From NCBI GenBank assembly GCA_000702685.1, contig JNJD01000008.1, positions 1-64,000 of the forward strand: 64,000 nt of DNA. The letters are read 5' to 3'. Source of the stretch: Lachnospiraceae bacterium AC2028 (lineage in GTDB: Bacteria; Bacillota; Clostridia; Lachnospirales; Lachnospiraceae). Made by a program: the position numbers and the translations under genes. The notes beneath the pieces were generated by a model. It was not told where the DNA came from and did no database searches. It worked only from the letters and a program-made list of their open reading frames with translations. Positions 50,568 through 58,363 of the stretch are shown here, in pieces (positions within the stretch are counted from its first letter, which is position 1; every line of letters begins with the position of its first letter).

Positions 50568-52070
50568 ATGGCTCTTGTAACACGATATGTTAGAGAGGGA
50601 AAAATATATACAAAAGATTTTTTAAAAGATTACTTTGCATTTTCCAATGATACTGAATTTGCATCTTTCTTGAAACAGCTAAAAAAATATCGTGTATTGA
50701 AGACGATAAAAGGGAAGAACAGTAAAGAAGAAGATGAATCCCTTCTTGAGGAAGGCGATGAGGATTATGTCGGAGAAATTGACGATAATTCTTCGATAAA
50801 ATACTTGTTTCGATACGTAGGATTATTGACGTGCAAAGGAAGAGTAATCTATGTATATCCCAAATACATTGAACCTGTGGGTGATAGCGTACCTCAAAAA
50901 GAGATGCGACAGGTAATAAATGTACTCCGAAAGTATAATAAAGCTCGAAAAGACATAATAAAAGAATATACAGGAAAAGAAGGAAAAGAAGAGATTAACC
51001 TTCTATCCTTAATGATTTATTTTATTCAGGATTTCTTGGACCATGGATTGTATTCAAATGATGAAGAAATTACAGAGATAAATGGATCAGAGAACTATTT
51101 ATGGCAAAAAACTATAGATGAAACATTCCCAATTATAAGAAACAACAGGCCATACTATACTGAAATTTTCACATTGAGAAAAGTTTTCAATGAAGATGAT
51201 TTCATTCGTAGATTGCACGCATGGATTATAACTGATGCGTGTCAACAGATGAAAGAAACTGGATTGTCTGATATTTATGGATATCCGTATATTGAAATCT
51301 CTTCGGAAATAAAAAGAGATTTTGGCGATGATCAATACATTTCAAAACAAATTGAAGATGAATTGAGATTACAATTTGATGATAGAAGGATTATGCTTCT
51401 TCACGCCATGAATTCATATATTACTCTAAGAGGAAAGATGAGGGAAGGCGATGAAGTTATGTTGCTTTTGGGTACCAGAACATTCCATGTTGTATGGGAA
51501 GAAGTGTGTGCTAAAGTTTTTGAGAGTCAAAGGAATGAGAAACTGAATAATCTTGGCTCACGCTATACACCAGTTAAGGATTATATCGTACATAATCCAG
51601 TAGATGGCAGTAAGGAATTGATACAATTGATCCAGAAACCTAGATGGACGATGGAAGGTGTGCTTAGAGAACCTAAAGACACTTTCGTTCCTGATTTCTT
51701 GAGTTTCTATTCGGAACTGGGATCATATTACTATTATATTCTTGATGCTAAGTATTATTGCCCAGAACTTAAAGGAAGTAAGATATCGAAGAATCCAGGT
51801 GTTGAAGATGTTGCAAAACAGTATTTATACTATTTGGCATATAAGCGTTTTTTGGATGATATACACATAACATTTAACGATGTAAAAAACTATTTTCTGA
51901 TGCCTAAGGAATCGGGAGATATTGAAGATGCAGGTTATGTGGAAATGGAGTTGTGGCAACATGTTCGATCAATTCCGAGATTGGTGAGAATAAAAAAGCT
52001 GCCAGCTGATTTGATGTACGAGAAATATATATCAGATCAAACTATTCCATTAAAAGATTTGGATATTTAA
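50568..52070 (+). CDS. LlaJI/McrC-like restriction nuclease
   Basis: 500 residues. IKYLFRYVGLLTCKGRVIYVYPKYI near residue 85-110 and the C-terminal region with DTFVPDFLSFYSELGSYYYYILDAKYYCPEL match the LlaJI family, in which a PD-(D/E)xK core (PDF...DAKYY) cuts DNA. It starts five bases after the McrB-like gene. With two methyltransferases and the AAA+ subunit it completes a LlaJI-type restriction-modification operon. Confidence 0.85.
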   Translation: MALVTRYVREGKIYTKDFLKDYFAFSNDTEFASFLKQLKKYRVLKTIKGKNSKEEDESLLEEGDEDYVGEIDDNSSIKYLFRYVGLLTCKGRVIYVYPKYIEPVGDSVPQKEMRQVINVLRKYNKARKDIIKEYTGKEGKEEINLLSLMIYFIQDFLDHGLYSNDEEITEINGSENYLWQKTIDETFPIIRNNRPYYTEIFTLRKVFNEDDFIRRLHAWIITDACQQMKETGLSDIYGYPYIEISSEIKRDFGDDQYISKQIEDELRLQFDDRRIMLLHAMNSYITLRGKMREGDEVMLLLGTRTFHVVWEEVCAKVFESQRNEKLNNLGSRYTPVKDYIVHNPVDGSKELIQLIQKPRWTMEGVLREPKDTFVPDFLSFYSELGSYYYYILDAKYYCPELKGSKISKNPGVEDVAKQYLYYLAYKRFLDDIHITFNDVKNYFLMPKESGDIEDAGYVEMELWQHVRSIPRLVRIKKLPADLMYEKYISDQTIPLKDLDI

Positions 52071-52192
52071 GCACTTACTAAAGAAATTCCTGGACTTTAC
52101 AGATCCAAACGAATATAATTACTGTAAATCTCCTTAACATTTTCGCAGGGACTTATTAAAAAATAATAACCAATAAAGGAAGGAAAGAATCT

Positions 52193-53506
52193 ATGCCTTA
52201 TGCAATTGATTTGTTTTGCGGAGCAGGTGGATGTTCAGAAGGGTTAATTCAGGCCGGATTTCACATCCTTTTTAGTTCTGATATAAGTGACATGGTTGAA
52301 AAGACATATGTACACAGACATGAACAACTTGGCTTAATACAAGGAAAAAACACCTGGTTTGAGAGAGCTGATATCAGAAATCTTACTGGAGATATAATAC
52401 GTGATCGAATAACATCACTTGAGATATTCAAGGGGAAAGAAATGCCTGACATTGACTTGATGATAGGTGGTCCAAGTTGTCAAGGCTTTTCACGAGCTGG
52501 ACGAAGAGATGTAAACGATCCTAGAAACATGTTGTTTGGAGAATATGTTCGTGTAATAAGTCAAATTAAACCTCGATACATTGTACTTGAGAATGTTGAA
52601 GGATTCATGGATATGCAGTTCATGGGGTATGTCGGTATCAACGGGAAGAAGTATCCTGATGGAAGTGTAACTCCAGATCTGTTGCAGAGTGAATTGGAGG
52701 AAATAGGATATAAAACCTTAAAACCGCAGATTCTTAATGCTGCTGACTTTGGAGTTCCCCAACGTAGAAGAAGGGTTATATTCATTGGATATAGAGAGGG
52801 AGAGAGAGTACCCAATTACCCTGTGCCGACCGTAAAAAAACATTTAACTTTAAAAGATGCTATCGGTGATCTAGTTATTGACGAGGAGATTAGAGGGTCA
52901 ATTAATCCGAAAAGATCTAAGTATCAGATGGAAAGTCGTAATGGTAGAACTCCCGATATTAACGGCAACCCAATTCCGCTTAAAGGCGAATTGACTTGCA
53001 CAAAGCCACCTAAAGCAACCCCTATAGTTACTGAGAGATTTTCGCTTTTCTTGCCGGGTGAAACAGGAACTTATTTAAGAAAAAGAATTAAAGATCAAGG
53101 AATAGATCTTACTAATGTTCCACTACTAGTGGATTATTGTGCCGAAACTCTAGGATGGACTAAAAAACAAGTAATCAGCAACTTTGCAAAAGCAAAGGTA
53201 GATGACGACGCGATAAATGTATTGCTTACCAAAAAAAATATTCGACAACGTTGGGATGGAAATCAACCGTCTGCGACAATCGTATCAATTGCAGATGATT
53301 ACATTAGCCCGTGGGAACCGAGAACGTTCAGTGTTAGAGAAATGGCAAGATGTCAGTCTTTTGATGATAGTTTTGAGTTTTTGGGAAAAGTTACTACAGG
53401 AGGATTGAGCCGAAGGGTTGAAGTTCCTCAGTATACTCAGGTTGGCAATGCAGTTCCCCCTCTTTTAGCCAAGGCTGTTGTGGATGAAATATTAAAGGTT
53501 CTTTGA
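52193..53506 (+). CDS. C5-cytosine DNA methyltransferase 2
   Basis: 437 residues. Motif I AIDLFCGAGGCSEGL (4-18), motif IV GGPSCQGFSRAGRRD (Ser replaces the usual Pro before the catalytic Cys), IVLENVEGF, FGVPQRRRRVIFIGY and QVGNAVPPLLAKAV. The variant PSC motif is known from some active enzymes. The long recognition region (about 215-375) sets it apart from the other C5 enzyme. AAGGAAGG precedes the ATG after a 120-base gap, and the stop meets the endonuclease gene, so it protects against that enzyme. Confidence 0.92.
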   Translation: MPYAIDLFCGAGGCSEGLIQAGFHILFSSDISDMVEKTYVHRHEQLGLIQGKNTWFERADIRNLTGDIIRDRITSLEIFKGKEMPDIDLMIGGPSCQGFSRAGRRDVNDPRNMLFGEYVRVISQIKPRYIVLENVEGFMDMQFMGYVGINGKKYPDGSVTPDLLQSELEEIGYKTLKPQILNAADFGVPQRRRRVIFIGYREGERVPNYPVPTVKKHLTLKDAIGDLVIDEEIRGSINPKRSKYQMESRNGRTPDINGNPIPLKGELTCTKPPKATPIVTERFSLFLPGETGTYLRKRIKDQGIDLTNVPLLVDYCAETLGWTKKQVISNFAKAKVDDDAINVLLTKKNIRQRWDGNQPSATIVSIADDYISPWEPRTFSVREMARCQSFDDSFEFLGKVTTGGLSRRVEVPQYTQVGNAVPPLLAKAVVDEILKVL

Positions 53507-53523
53507 GAAAGGACGGTGATAGG

Positions 53524-54723
53524 ATGCTAGCAATGACTGATACGCCAATCGAGCAATTTCTACCGTTCTTTGCTTCATCCGGAGTTAATGTTTCCTTTTT
53601 GGTACCAACTCCAACCGGATATGAAAAGGCTATTATGGATGCCACTGCGCCGGTAAGGGAATTACTGCTGAATGAGGGAATTCATGATTATGAAAAACAA
53701 GGGCAAGGACCAGAGAATAAGACTGTGGTAAAATCCTTCTTTGTTAATGCAGATGGACTTACTGAAAGTGCTGCTTCATTGTACCGACCTGTCACTAAGA
53801 AAGGGGATCCACGTATCTGGTTTAAGAACTTAAAAAAATATTGTCATCCATGTAACCTTCTTGCACTTGTAGCAATTAATAAACAGATTTATGTTCTGAA
53901 TCTTTCCAATGCTGAAATAGCAAAATCTTTAATTTCTAAAGGATTTGCTTACGATATTATTAAGGAGGCTGTTTTCCAAGAAGAACAAATTGCCAAAGAA
54001 TTGCTTGAAAAGATACGTGCGATTCATAATCAGGGTTTTTTGAAATCAATTACCTCAGGTGATCCTGGCGTTGGAGATACACTTGAAAATGCGCTTGGTA
54101 TCAGTAGAAATAACTTAAAAGTACCTGATTACAAGGGAATTGAATTGAAGTCAACTAGGCTAACAAGAAATGGATCTTCAAGGCATGCTACACGGACTAC
54201 CTTATTTACCAAGGTTCCTGATATAGGTTATACATACAGAGAAATTGTTGAGCATTACGGAAAAATGCAAGTACCTCGTAACAGTACACTGGCAAGATTA
54301 CAGTTATATGAAACTTGTTTGGCGTCAAGACTCAATTCTTATGATTTGCAACTTCAAATAGACATTAACAATGATCAACTTAATTTGATGCACATGGAAG
54401 AAAGGCTCAAATTTGTGTCGGCCTGGTACATGCAAAAGTTGAAAGAAACATTGCTTACTAAGCATAGAGAGACGTTTTGGGTTAAGGCTGTCTCGGAAAA
54501 TCGTGGAGGATGGGAATTCTTTAGATATGATCAGATCGTTCATACAAAGAAACCAAATGCCTCTTTGCTAGCACCGCTCCTTGAAAATGACAAGATAACG
54601 ATTGATTTAGCGGCTCATATATCAAATGGAAAATGGCGTGATCATGGGGTGCTTTTTAAAATGAAACCAGAAGATATTGGATTGCTGTTTCCTGATCCTG
54701 TAGAGTATGATTTGACACAATAA
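53524..54723 (+). CDS. MvaI/BcnI-family restriction endonuclease
   Basis: 399 residues. The catalytic region around 190-235 has GDTLENALGISRNNLKVPDYKGIELKSTR, the MvaI/BcnI pattern with Asp then Glu-x-Lys, followed by NGSSRHATRTTLFTKVPD. MvaI and BcnI are monomeric type IIP enzymes cutting CC(W/S)GG, so a related short site is possible here. The first 175 residues are a long extension. The ATG at 53524 is preferred; a TTG at 53503 would overlap the methyltransferase gene and an ATG at 53533 is also possible. Confidence 0.85.
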   Translation: MLAMTDTPIEQFLPFFASSGVNVSFLVPTPTGYEKAIMDATAPVRELLLNEGIHDYEKQGQGPENKTVVKSFFVNADGLTESAASLYRPVTKKGDPRIWFKNLKKYCHPCNLLALVAINKQIYVLNLSNAEIAKSLISKGFAYDIIKEAVFQEEQIAKELLEKIRAIHNQGFLKSITSGDPGVGDTLENALGISRNNLKVPDYKGIELKSTRLTRNGSSRHATRTTLFTKVPDIGYTYREIVEHYGKMQVPRNSTLARLQLYETCLASRLNSYDLQLQIDINNDQLNLMHMEERLKFVSAWYMQKLKETLLTKHRETFWVKAVSENRGGWEFFRYDQIVHTKKPNASLLAPLLENDKITIDLAAHISNGKWRDHGVLFKMKPEDIGLLFPDPVEYDLTQ

Positions 54724-54824
54724 TAATTCATAGAGTTGAATAGAAATCTGTGTTAATAAATCATTTAAAAATATAAGAAAATCGACTTTGGGACAGTCTG
54801 TTCGAAGGATTAGATGTCAATTAT

Positions 54825-55166
54825 ATGAATATACAGATATTCGGTACAAAGAAATGCAGTGATACTAGGAAAGCAGAACGGTTCTTCAAGGAACGCGGTA
54901 TTAAGTATCAGTTCATTGATATGAAGGAAAAGGGTATGAGCAAGGGAGAATTCACTTCTGTTGCTCAGGTTAATGGTGGCATTGAAGGAATGCTTGATCC
55001 TGATGCCAAGGATAAGGATACTCTGGCACTGATAAAGCATATTGTGGATGAAGATAAGCTTGAGAAGATCCTAGAAAATCAGCATGTAATCAAGACTCCT
55101 GTTGTAAGAAATGGTAAACAGTCCACTCTCGGATATCAGCCGGAAGTATGGAAGAAGTGGGAATGA
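54825..55166 (+). CDS. ArsC/Spx/MgsR-family thioredoxin-fold protein
   Basis: 113 residues. MNIQIFGTKKCSDTRKAERFFKERGI is the ArsC/Spx start with a single Cys near 12, TP-VVRNGKQSTLGYQPEVW near the end corresponds to the family's substrate loop (TPvv then K/G). It lacks the second Cys of Spx. It may be an arsenate reductase relative or a transcription modulator. A 100-base gap separates it from the endonuclease gene; no good ribosome site is visible before the ATG. It stands at the cargo/backbone border. Confidence 0.75.
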   Translation: MNIQIFGTKKCSDTRKAERFFKERGIKYQFIDMKEKGMSKGEFTSVAQVNGGIEGMLDPDAKDKDTLALIKHIVDEDKLEKILENQHVIKTPVVRNGKQSTLGYQPEVWKKWE

Positions 55167-55169
55167 CTT

Positions 55170-55198
55170 TTGGACCGTTGGTCTTAAGGTGATATAAT
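55170..55198 (+). promoter_or_regulatory. Promoter for the small leader RNA
   Basis: TTGGAC (55170-55175), 17-base spacer, TATAAT (55193-55198). The -35 is inside a CTTTTGGACC...GGTC inverted motif (55167-55184) related to the repeats at 803 and 55338, so a regulator bound there would block the promoter. Confidence 0.6.
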
Positions 55199-55225
55199 AT
55201 TTGTCGAGGAAAGGAGGTACAAACT

Positions 55226-55279
55226 ATGAAAAATACCTCAATTGCACCTATCAGGTGCCTAACCTCGACAAGCGCATGA
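55226..55279 (+). CDS. 17-residue leader peptide
   Basis: The frame reads MKNTSIAPIRCLTSTSA. A strong AAAGGAGGT lies six bases before the ATG. Both hairpins of the leader overlap or adjoin this frame, so ribosome movement could change RNA folding. Too short for a family call. Confidence 0.4.
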   Translation: MKNTSIAPIRCLTSTSA

Positions 55280-55308
55280 TCCCGATTGATGATGCGCATT
55301 ACATATAA

Positions 55309-55340
55309 GGCTGGAGAATCGGAGCTCCAGCCTTTTTCTT
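55309..55340 (+). terminator. Terminator of the leader RNA
   Basis: GGCTGGAG/CTCCAGCC perfect 8-bp stem, then TTTTTCTTTT. It also faces the converging relaxase transcript. Confidence 0.87.
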
Positions 55341-55357
55341 TTGGACCGTCGGTCCAA
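55338..55357. repeat. Palindrome TTGGACCG-T-CGGTCCAA
   Basis: A perfect 8-bp inverted repeat around one base (55341-55357) between the leader terminator and the relaxase 3' end. It is the best form of the motif also seen at 803-825 and 55167-55184. Confidence 0.55.
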
Positions 55358-55361
55358 TACT

Positions 55362-56744
55362 TTATCTGTCTCTTTTTATATCTTTTTCAGGTTCTGTAAT
55401 AGACTGTTCTTTTGACTCCCCGATGAACTGCAGGAGAGTGTCACGGTATCCTGTAAGCTCTGCACATTCCTTCTCTGCATTCCTGTATTCCGCATATGTT
55501 TTATCACGGTCTGAACAGATCTGCCGGTATTCCGATTCTATGTCCTTAAGCTTCATGGTTTCAGGATCGATCCCGTTGGCTTTCAGAATGTCCTCAGCTC
55601 CCCAGGCGAGGTGTAGATCATAGGAATGTTCTCTGTAATATCTGTCTGGATCCTTGGACTTTTTATATGCCTGCAGATACCGCTTTTTCTCCGAATATTG
55701 TCTGGCATATGTAAGTACCTCTGCAGATGCCTTTTTACGTTTGTCTAAGGCCACTGTAGTACGTTTTGCGGTGACAGCCTGGGTATGTAACGACTTGATC
55801 TTATCATCCACATCCTGGAGCGATTTGAAGCCTCTTCCTGAAAGCTCTGACTGTATCTTTGCAGCAAGCTGAAGATTCTCTCTTTCGGCCCATTTTTTGA
55901 GCCCCGGGCTCTCTGCAAACTTTTCTCCGGAAGTGTCTATCAACTCTGTCGGATGATACGGCTTTTTCTTTCTTTCAGCTCTTTGCTGAACCTTTTTTTC
56001 TATCCTTTCTTTTATCTTTTCCTTGGTAAAATCTTCCCCCAGGGATTGCTCCCTTCCTCGGATCCATCTTTCCTGTCCGGGGGCTCGGAATCCGATGTAT
56101 TTATGAGCTTCTTCCGAGATCTCATGATCCTTGATCTCATAGCCTTTTGCCTTCATCAGGGAGATGAATTCCTCGTATGATCCTGATTCCTTTATGGTGG
56201 CATTTATGTCCTTTCGGAGCTTTGTTTTCCAGGACATATTTGACTTCTCGGATTGCCATTCCTTGTATGTCTTTGCGGGGCCTGTTTTTTGTTCCACAAC
56301 TGACAGATTATGCTCACGGCAGAGTGTATCATTTATGTTCCTGATATCACGGTATGAACGTCCGCAGCTGTGATACTTTTTGGCTTCAAAATTCTCTGCA
56401 GCACAGAAGATTATATGATTATGGACATGGCCCTTATCTACATGTGTCGCAATGATATAGGAATGCTTTCCCTGAAGGTGTCTGTCCGCAAGTTCTTTTC
56501 CTATCTCATGGGCAAGTTCCGGAGTGACTTCACCGGGGGCAAATGACTGTATTAGATGGTATGCGAGATTCGGGTCTCTCTGGTGTGTATGGTCAAGTGA
56601 AAACCGGAACTCTTCGGCAGCAAATTCCGGGGATGTTGCATATGACGAAATGAGTATGGATCCGTCCGTCTTGTCCCTGTCGCAGATATAATCTACTGCC
56701 TTCTGTACGGTTGCCTTGATAGCATGGATTTTTGTAATCGACAT
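55362..56744 (-). CDS. Relaxase, MobA/VirD2 (MOBP) type
   Basis: 460 residues on the minus strand. Motif I Tyr19 (VDYICDRDKT) and motif III HVDKGHVHNH (101-110) with three His for metal binding are intact; RSYRDIRNINDTLCREHNL follows. The C-terminal 250 residues are helical and charged. It should nick at oriT and lead the strand through the VirD4/VirB channel. The ribosome site lies inside the mobC 3' end, and the genes overlap by 52 bases. It runs opposite to all other genes. Confidence 0.93.
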   Translation of the reverse strand: MSITKIHAIKATVQKAVDYICDRDKTDGSILISSYATSPEFAAEEFRFSLDHTHQRDPNLAYHLIQSFAPGEVTPELAHEIGKELADRHLQGKHSYIIATHVDKGHVHNHIIFCAAENFEAKKYHSCGRSYRDIRNINDTLCREHNLSVVEQKTGPAKTYKEWQSEKSNMSWKTKLRKDINATIKESGSYEEFISLMKAKGYEIKDHEISEEAHKYIGFRAPGQERWIRGREQSLGEDFTKEKIKERIEKKVQQRAERKKKPYHPTELIDTSGEKFAESPGLKKWAERENLQLAAKIQSELSGRGFKSLQDVDDKIKSLHTQAVTAKRTTVALDKRKKASAEVLTYARQYSEKKRYLQAYKKSKDPDRYYREHSYDLHLAWGAEDILKANGIDPETMKLKDIESEYRQICSDRDKTYAEYRNAEKECAELTGYRDTLLQFIGESKEQSITEPEKDIKRDR

Positions 56745-57034
56745 ACCTCTTCAAACTCCTTTCTGAGCTCATCTATATCGCTCTGATAGATGCTTCTGGT
56801 CTCATTGATCCTGTGGGCTATCTGGTTGATATTTGTACCGATCTTCGAGAGCTGGTAATCATATTCACGGAGATATTCGTAATCGACATAATAGACGATT
56901 CCTTCAACGATAAACTGCCTCAGGAAATCGGAAATATTGCTGTGTTTTGAACCTTCTACTTTGGCTTTAAGAATTCTGTATTCATCGTCGCTCAGACGTA
57001 AAAATACGACATTGTTTCTTTCTCTTTTTCCCAT
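56693..57034 (-). CDS. MobC relaxosome accessory protein
   Basis: 113 residues, minus strand. The N-terminal ribbon-helix-helix-like part (VVFLRLSDDEYRILKAKVEGS) and the LSKIGTNINQIAHRINETR motif define MobC. It binds near oriT and helps strand opening for the relaxase. Its start faces the candidate oriT at 57092-57216, the usual arrangement. A GGAGAG site lies before the start. Confidence 0.9.
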   Translation of the reverse strand: MGKRERNNVVFLRLSDDEYRILKAKVEGSKHSNISDFLRQFIVEGIVYYVDYEYLREYDYQLSKIGTNINQIAHRINETRSIYQSDIDELRKEFEEVCRLQKSMLSRQPYRRQ

Positions 57035-57091
57035 ATATCTCTCCTAAAAATTAATCTGAAAAACGCCTTTTCAGGAACAAAAACAAGGGGC

Positions 57092-57216
57092 CAGGGGATA
57101 CTCCCCTGATCACAAAACTCATCATAAATATGATCGTAAAAATGATGAGTTTTATCGTCTGTGGCTAGCCACAGGCAATGCTTGCTATTCCCAGCACGGA
57201 CGCTTACGCGTCGTGC
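57092..57216. other. Candidate origin of transfer (oriT)
   Basis: A cluster of inverted repeats directly upstream of mobC: CAGGGG/CCCCTG (57092-57108), AAAACTCATCA/TGATGAGTTTT (57114-57153), the palindrome CTGTGGCTAGCCACAG (57159-57174), and GCACGgACGC/GCGTCGTGC (57194-57216). No convincing gene overlaps it. Position and repeat density fit a MOBP oriT; the nick site itself cannot be named. Confidence 0.6.
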
Positions 57217-57238
57217 GAAAGGTAGAGAAGGAATAAAA

Positions 57239-57296
57239 AAACTGCCCTTGATCCTTTGCAGGAAAAAGCAGCAGTTTCTGTGTTTTTTTAAGGGAT
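57239..57296 (+). terminator. Terminator-like hairpin after oriT
   Basis: AAACTGC/GCAGTTT arms followed by CTGTG and seven T. The loop is long (25 bases), so strength is doubtful. The 57217-57675 stretch otherwise holds no convincing gene. Confidence 0.45.
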
Positions 57297-57538
57297 TGAG
57301 TTTTATCTGTGAGTGGATTGTATCAGAAACCGGAAGAAGTGACAAGACAGACGGACAAGATTATGGGAAATATTCTGGACATGCTTTTTCATACCATTGA
57401 ATGGGGGAGGCTAACTGTCTATGGCCATTTGCGGCCGGAAACAGGAGATCCTATGCCAGGGGTACACATACGATCCCCATCTGAATATTCTTCTTGAGCG
57501 CAGGCTAAAAACAAAGGCCGGCGCTTTATTAGTCTGAG

Positions 57539-57558
57539 TATTACCCATATGGGTAATA
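57539..57558. promoter_or_regulatory. Perfect 20-bp palindrome upstream of the sigma-like gene
   Basis: TATTACCCAT and its exact complement ATGGGTAATA. It lies 117 bases before the sigma-like gene and just upstream of an A/T-rich tract. The symmetry suggests a dimeric regulator site. Confidence 0.6.
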
Positions 57559-57644
57559 GGTCATTTTAAAAAAATTTATTTTTTTTTCGATTTTTTGTCC
57601 AGATTTTTAAGGTTCGTTCCCTTTGTTCTATTGACAGGAAAAAA

Positions 57645-57673
57645 ACAAGTACTTGTCTGGGAAAGGACAGACA
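57645..57673 (+). promoter_or_regulatory. Hairpin enclosing the ribosome site of the sigma-like gene
   Basis: ACAAGTACTTGT (57645-57656) is a 12-bp palindrome, and TGTCTG/CAGACA enclose a loop that contains GGAAAGG, the ribosome site for the ATG at 57676. Folding in mRNA could limit translation. Confidence 0.4.
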
Positions 57674-57675
57674 AA

Positions 57676-58134
57676 ATGGAAGAAGAAAATGAAGACTTCC
57701 TTTGGACGATAAAAAACGGATCAGGTTTTGATTCAAAGACTGTTGAACAGGAATTTGATGCGTATATAAAAAAGTCGCTGACACATATCGTAAGGGACCT
57801 GATAAGACGTGACCTGAGATATTCACAGTTATTTCCTGTTCAGACACATGATATGCCACCTCTTGAAGAAACTACCGAGATGGAGCCCGACATAGAAAAG
57901 TTTGAGGTAAAACTCAACACCGTGGCATTGTTTCTGGAAAATGAAGAGCTTGCGCATGGATTGGAGCAGCTCAACCCCAGAGAGAAGATGTTCATAGAAC
58001 TTGATTTTGTATACGAATATTCAGATGCGGATATCGCGGAATACATGGGGATGCTGATCGAATCGGTATATAAGTACAGGTACAGGGTGCTGCGTAAGCT
58101 GGAGGGCCTTATCAAGGGAGAAGATGAGTGGTGA
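57676..58134 (+). CDS. Sigma-70-like regulator of the element
   Basis: 152 residues. The C-terminal part (LNPREKMFIELDFVYEYSDADIAEYMGMLIESVYKYRYRVLRKL) is a sigma region 4 HTH; the N-terminal part is short and helical. Tn916-like and Tn1549-like elements carry such small sigma-like proteins next to the integration genes to control transfer. The ATG at 57676 has GGAAAGG nearby. It overlaps the next gene by 11 bases. Confidence 0.8.
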   Translation: MEEENEDFLWTIKNGSGFDSKTVEQEFDAYIKKSLTHIVRDLIRRDLRYSQLFPVQTHDMPPLEETTEMEPDIEKFEVKLNTVALFLENEELAHGLEQLNPREKMFIELDFVYEYSDADIAEYMGMLIESVYKYRYRVLRKLEGLIKGEDEW

Positions 58135-58363
58135 TTACAGTGATTATGAGTTTGTAGATGCCAGGACCATTCATGATGCGGTAAACGGTGATAATGAAGC
58201 GTTTATGAGGATCTATCAAAGATACAGGGGATATGTAGTAAATCTTCTTGTAACCGGTTATGGAGAAATGGGCATACCACCTGAGCGGATCCCCTTTGAA
58301 GATCATATGAATTCAACATGGATGGAAATGAAAAAATGCGTAATGAAGTTCAGACCTCGTTAA
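58124..58363 (+). CDS. HTH_16-like conjugative element regulator
   Basis: 79 residues. The pattern ARTIHDAVNGDNEAFMRIYQRYRGYVVNLL near the start resembles the short helix-turn-helix or sigma region 2-like proteins (Tn916 Orf8 type) that pair with the sigma-like gene. Together the two may act as a split sigma factor (region 2 here, region 4 upstream). The start overlaps the upstream stop; AAGGGAG precedes it. Confidence 0.7.
   Translation: MSGDYSDYEFVDARTIHDAVNGDNEAFMRIYQRYRGYVVNLLVTGYGEMGIPPERIPFEDHMNSTWMEMKKCVMKFRPR

Larger units (their letters stand above)
55206..55340 (+). ncRNA. Candidate structured leader RNA with 17-codon frame
   Basis: From the predicted start near 55206 the transcript would carry AAAGGAGGT, a 17-codon frame, a hairpin GCACCT-ATC-AGGTGC (55244-55258), a second GCGCAT/ATGCGC hairpin (55272-55297) and a terminator (55309-55340). 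All parts of a small self-contained RNA of about 135 bases are present. No known RNA family is recognised. Confidence 0.4.

Noticed and set aside
57309-57497. Open frame of 62 codons between oriT and the sigma-like gene
   Set aside because: No ribosome site before its possible starts, and it lies in the repeat-rich non-coding stretch.
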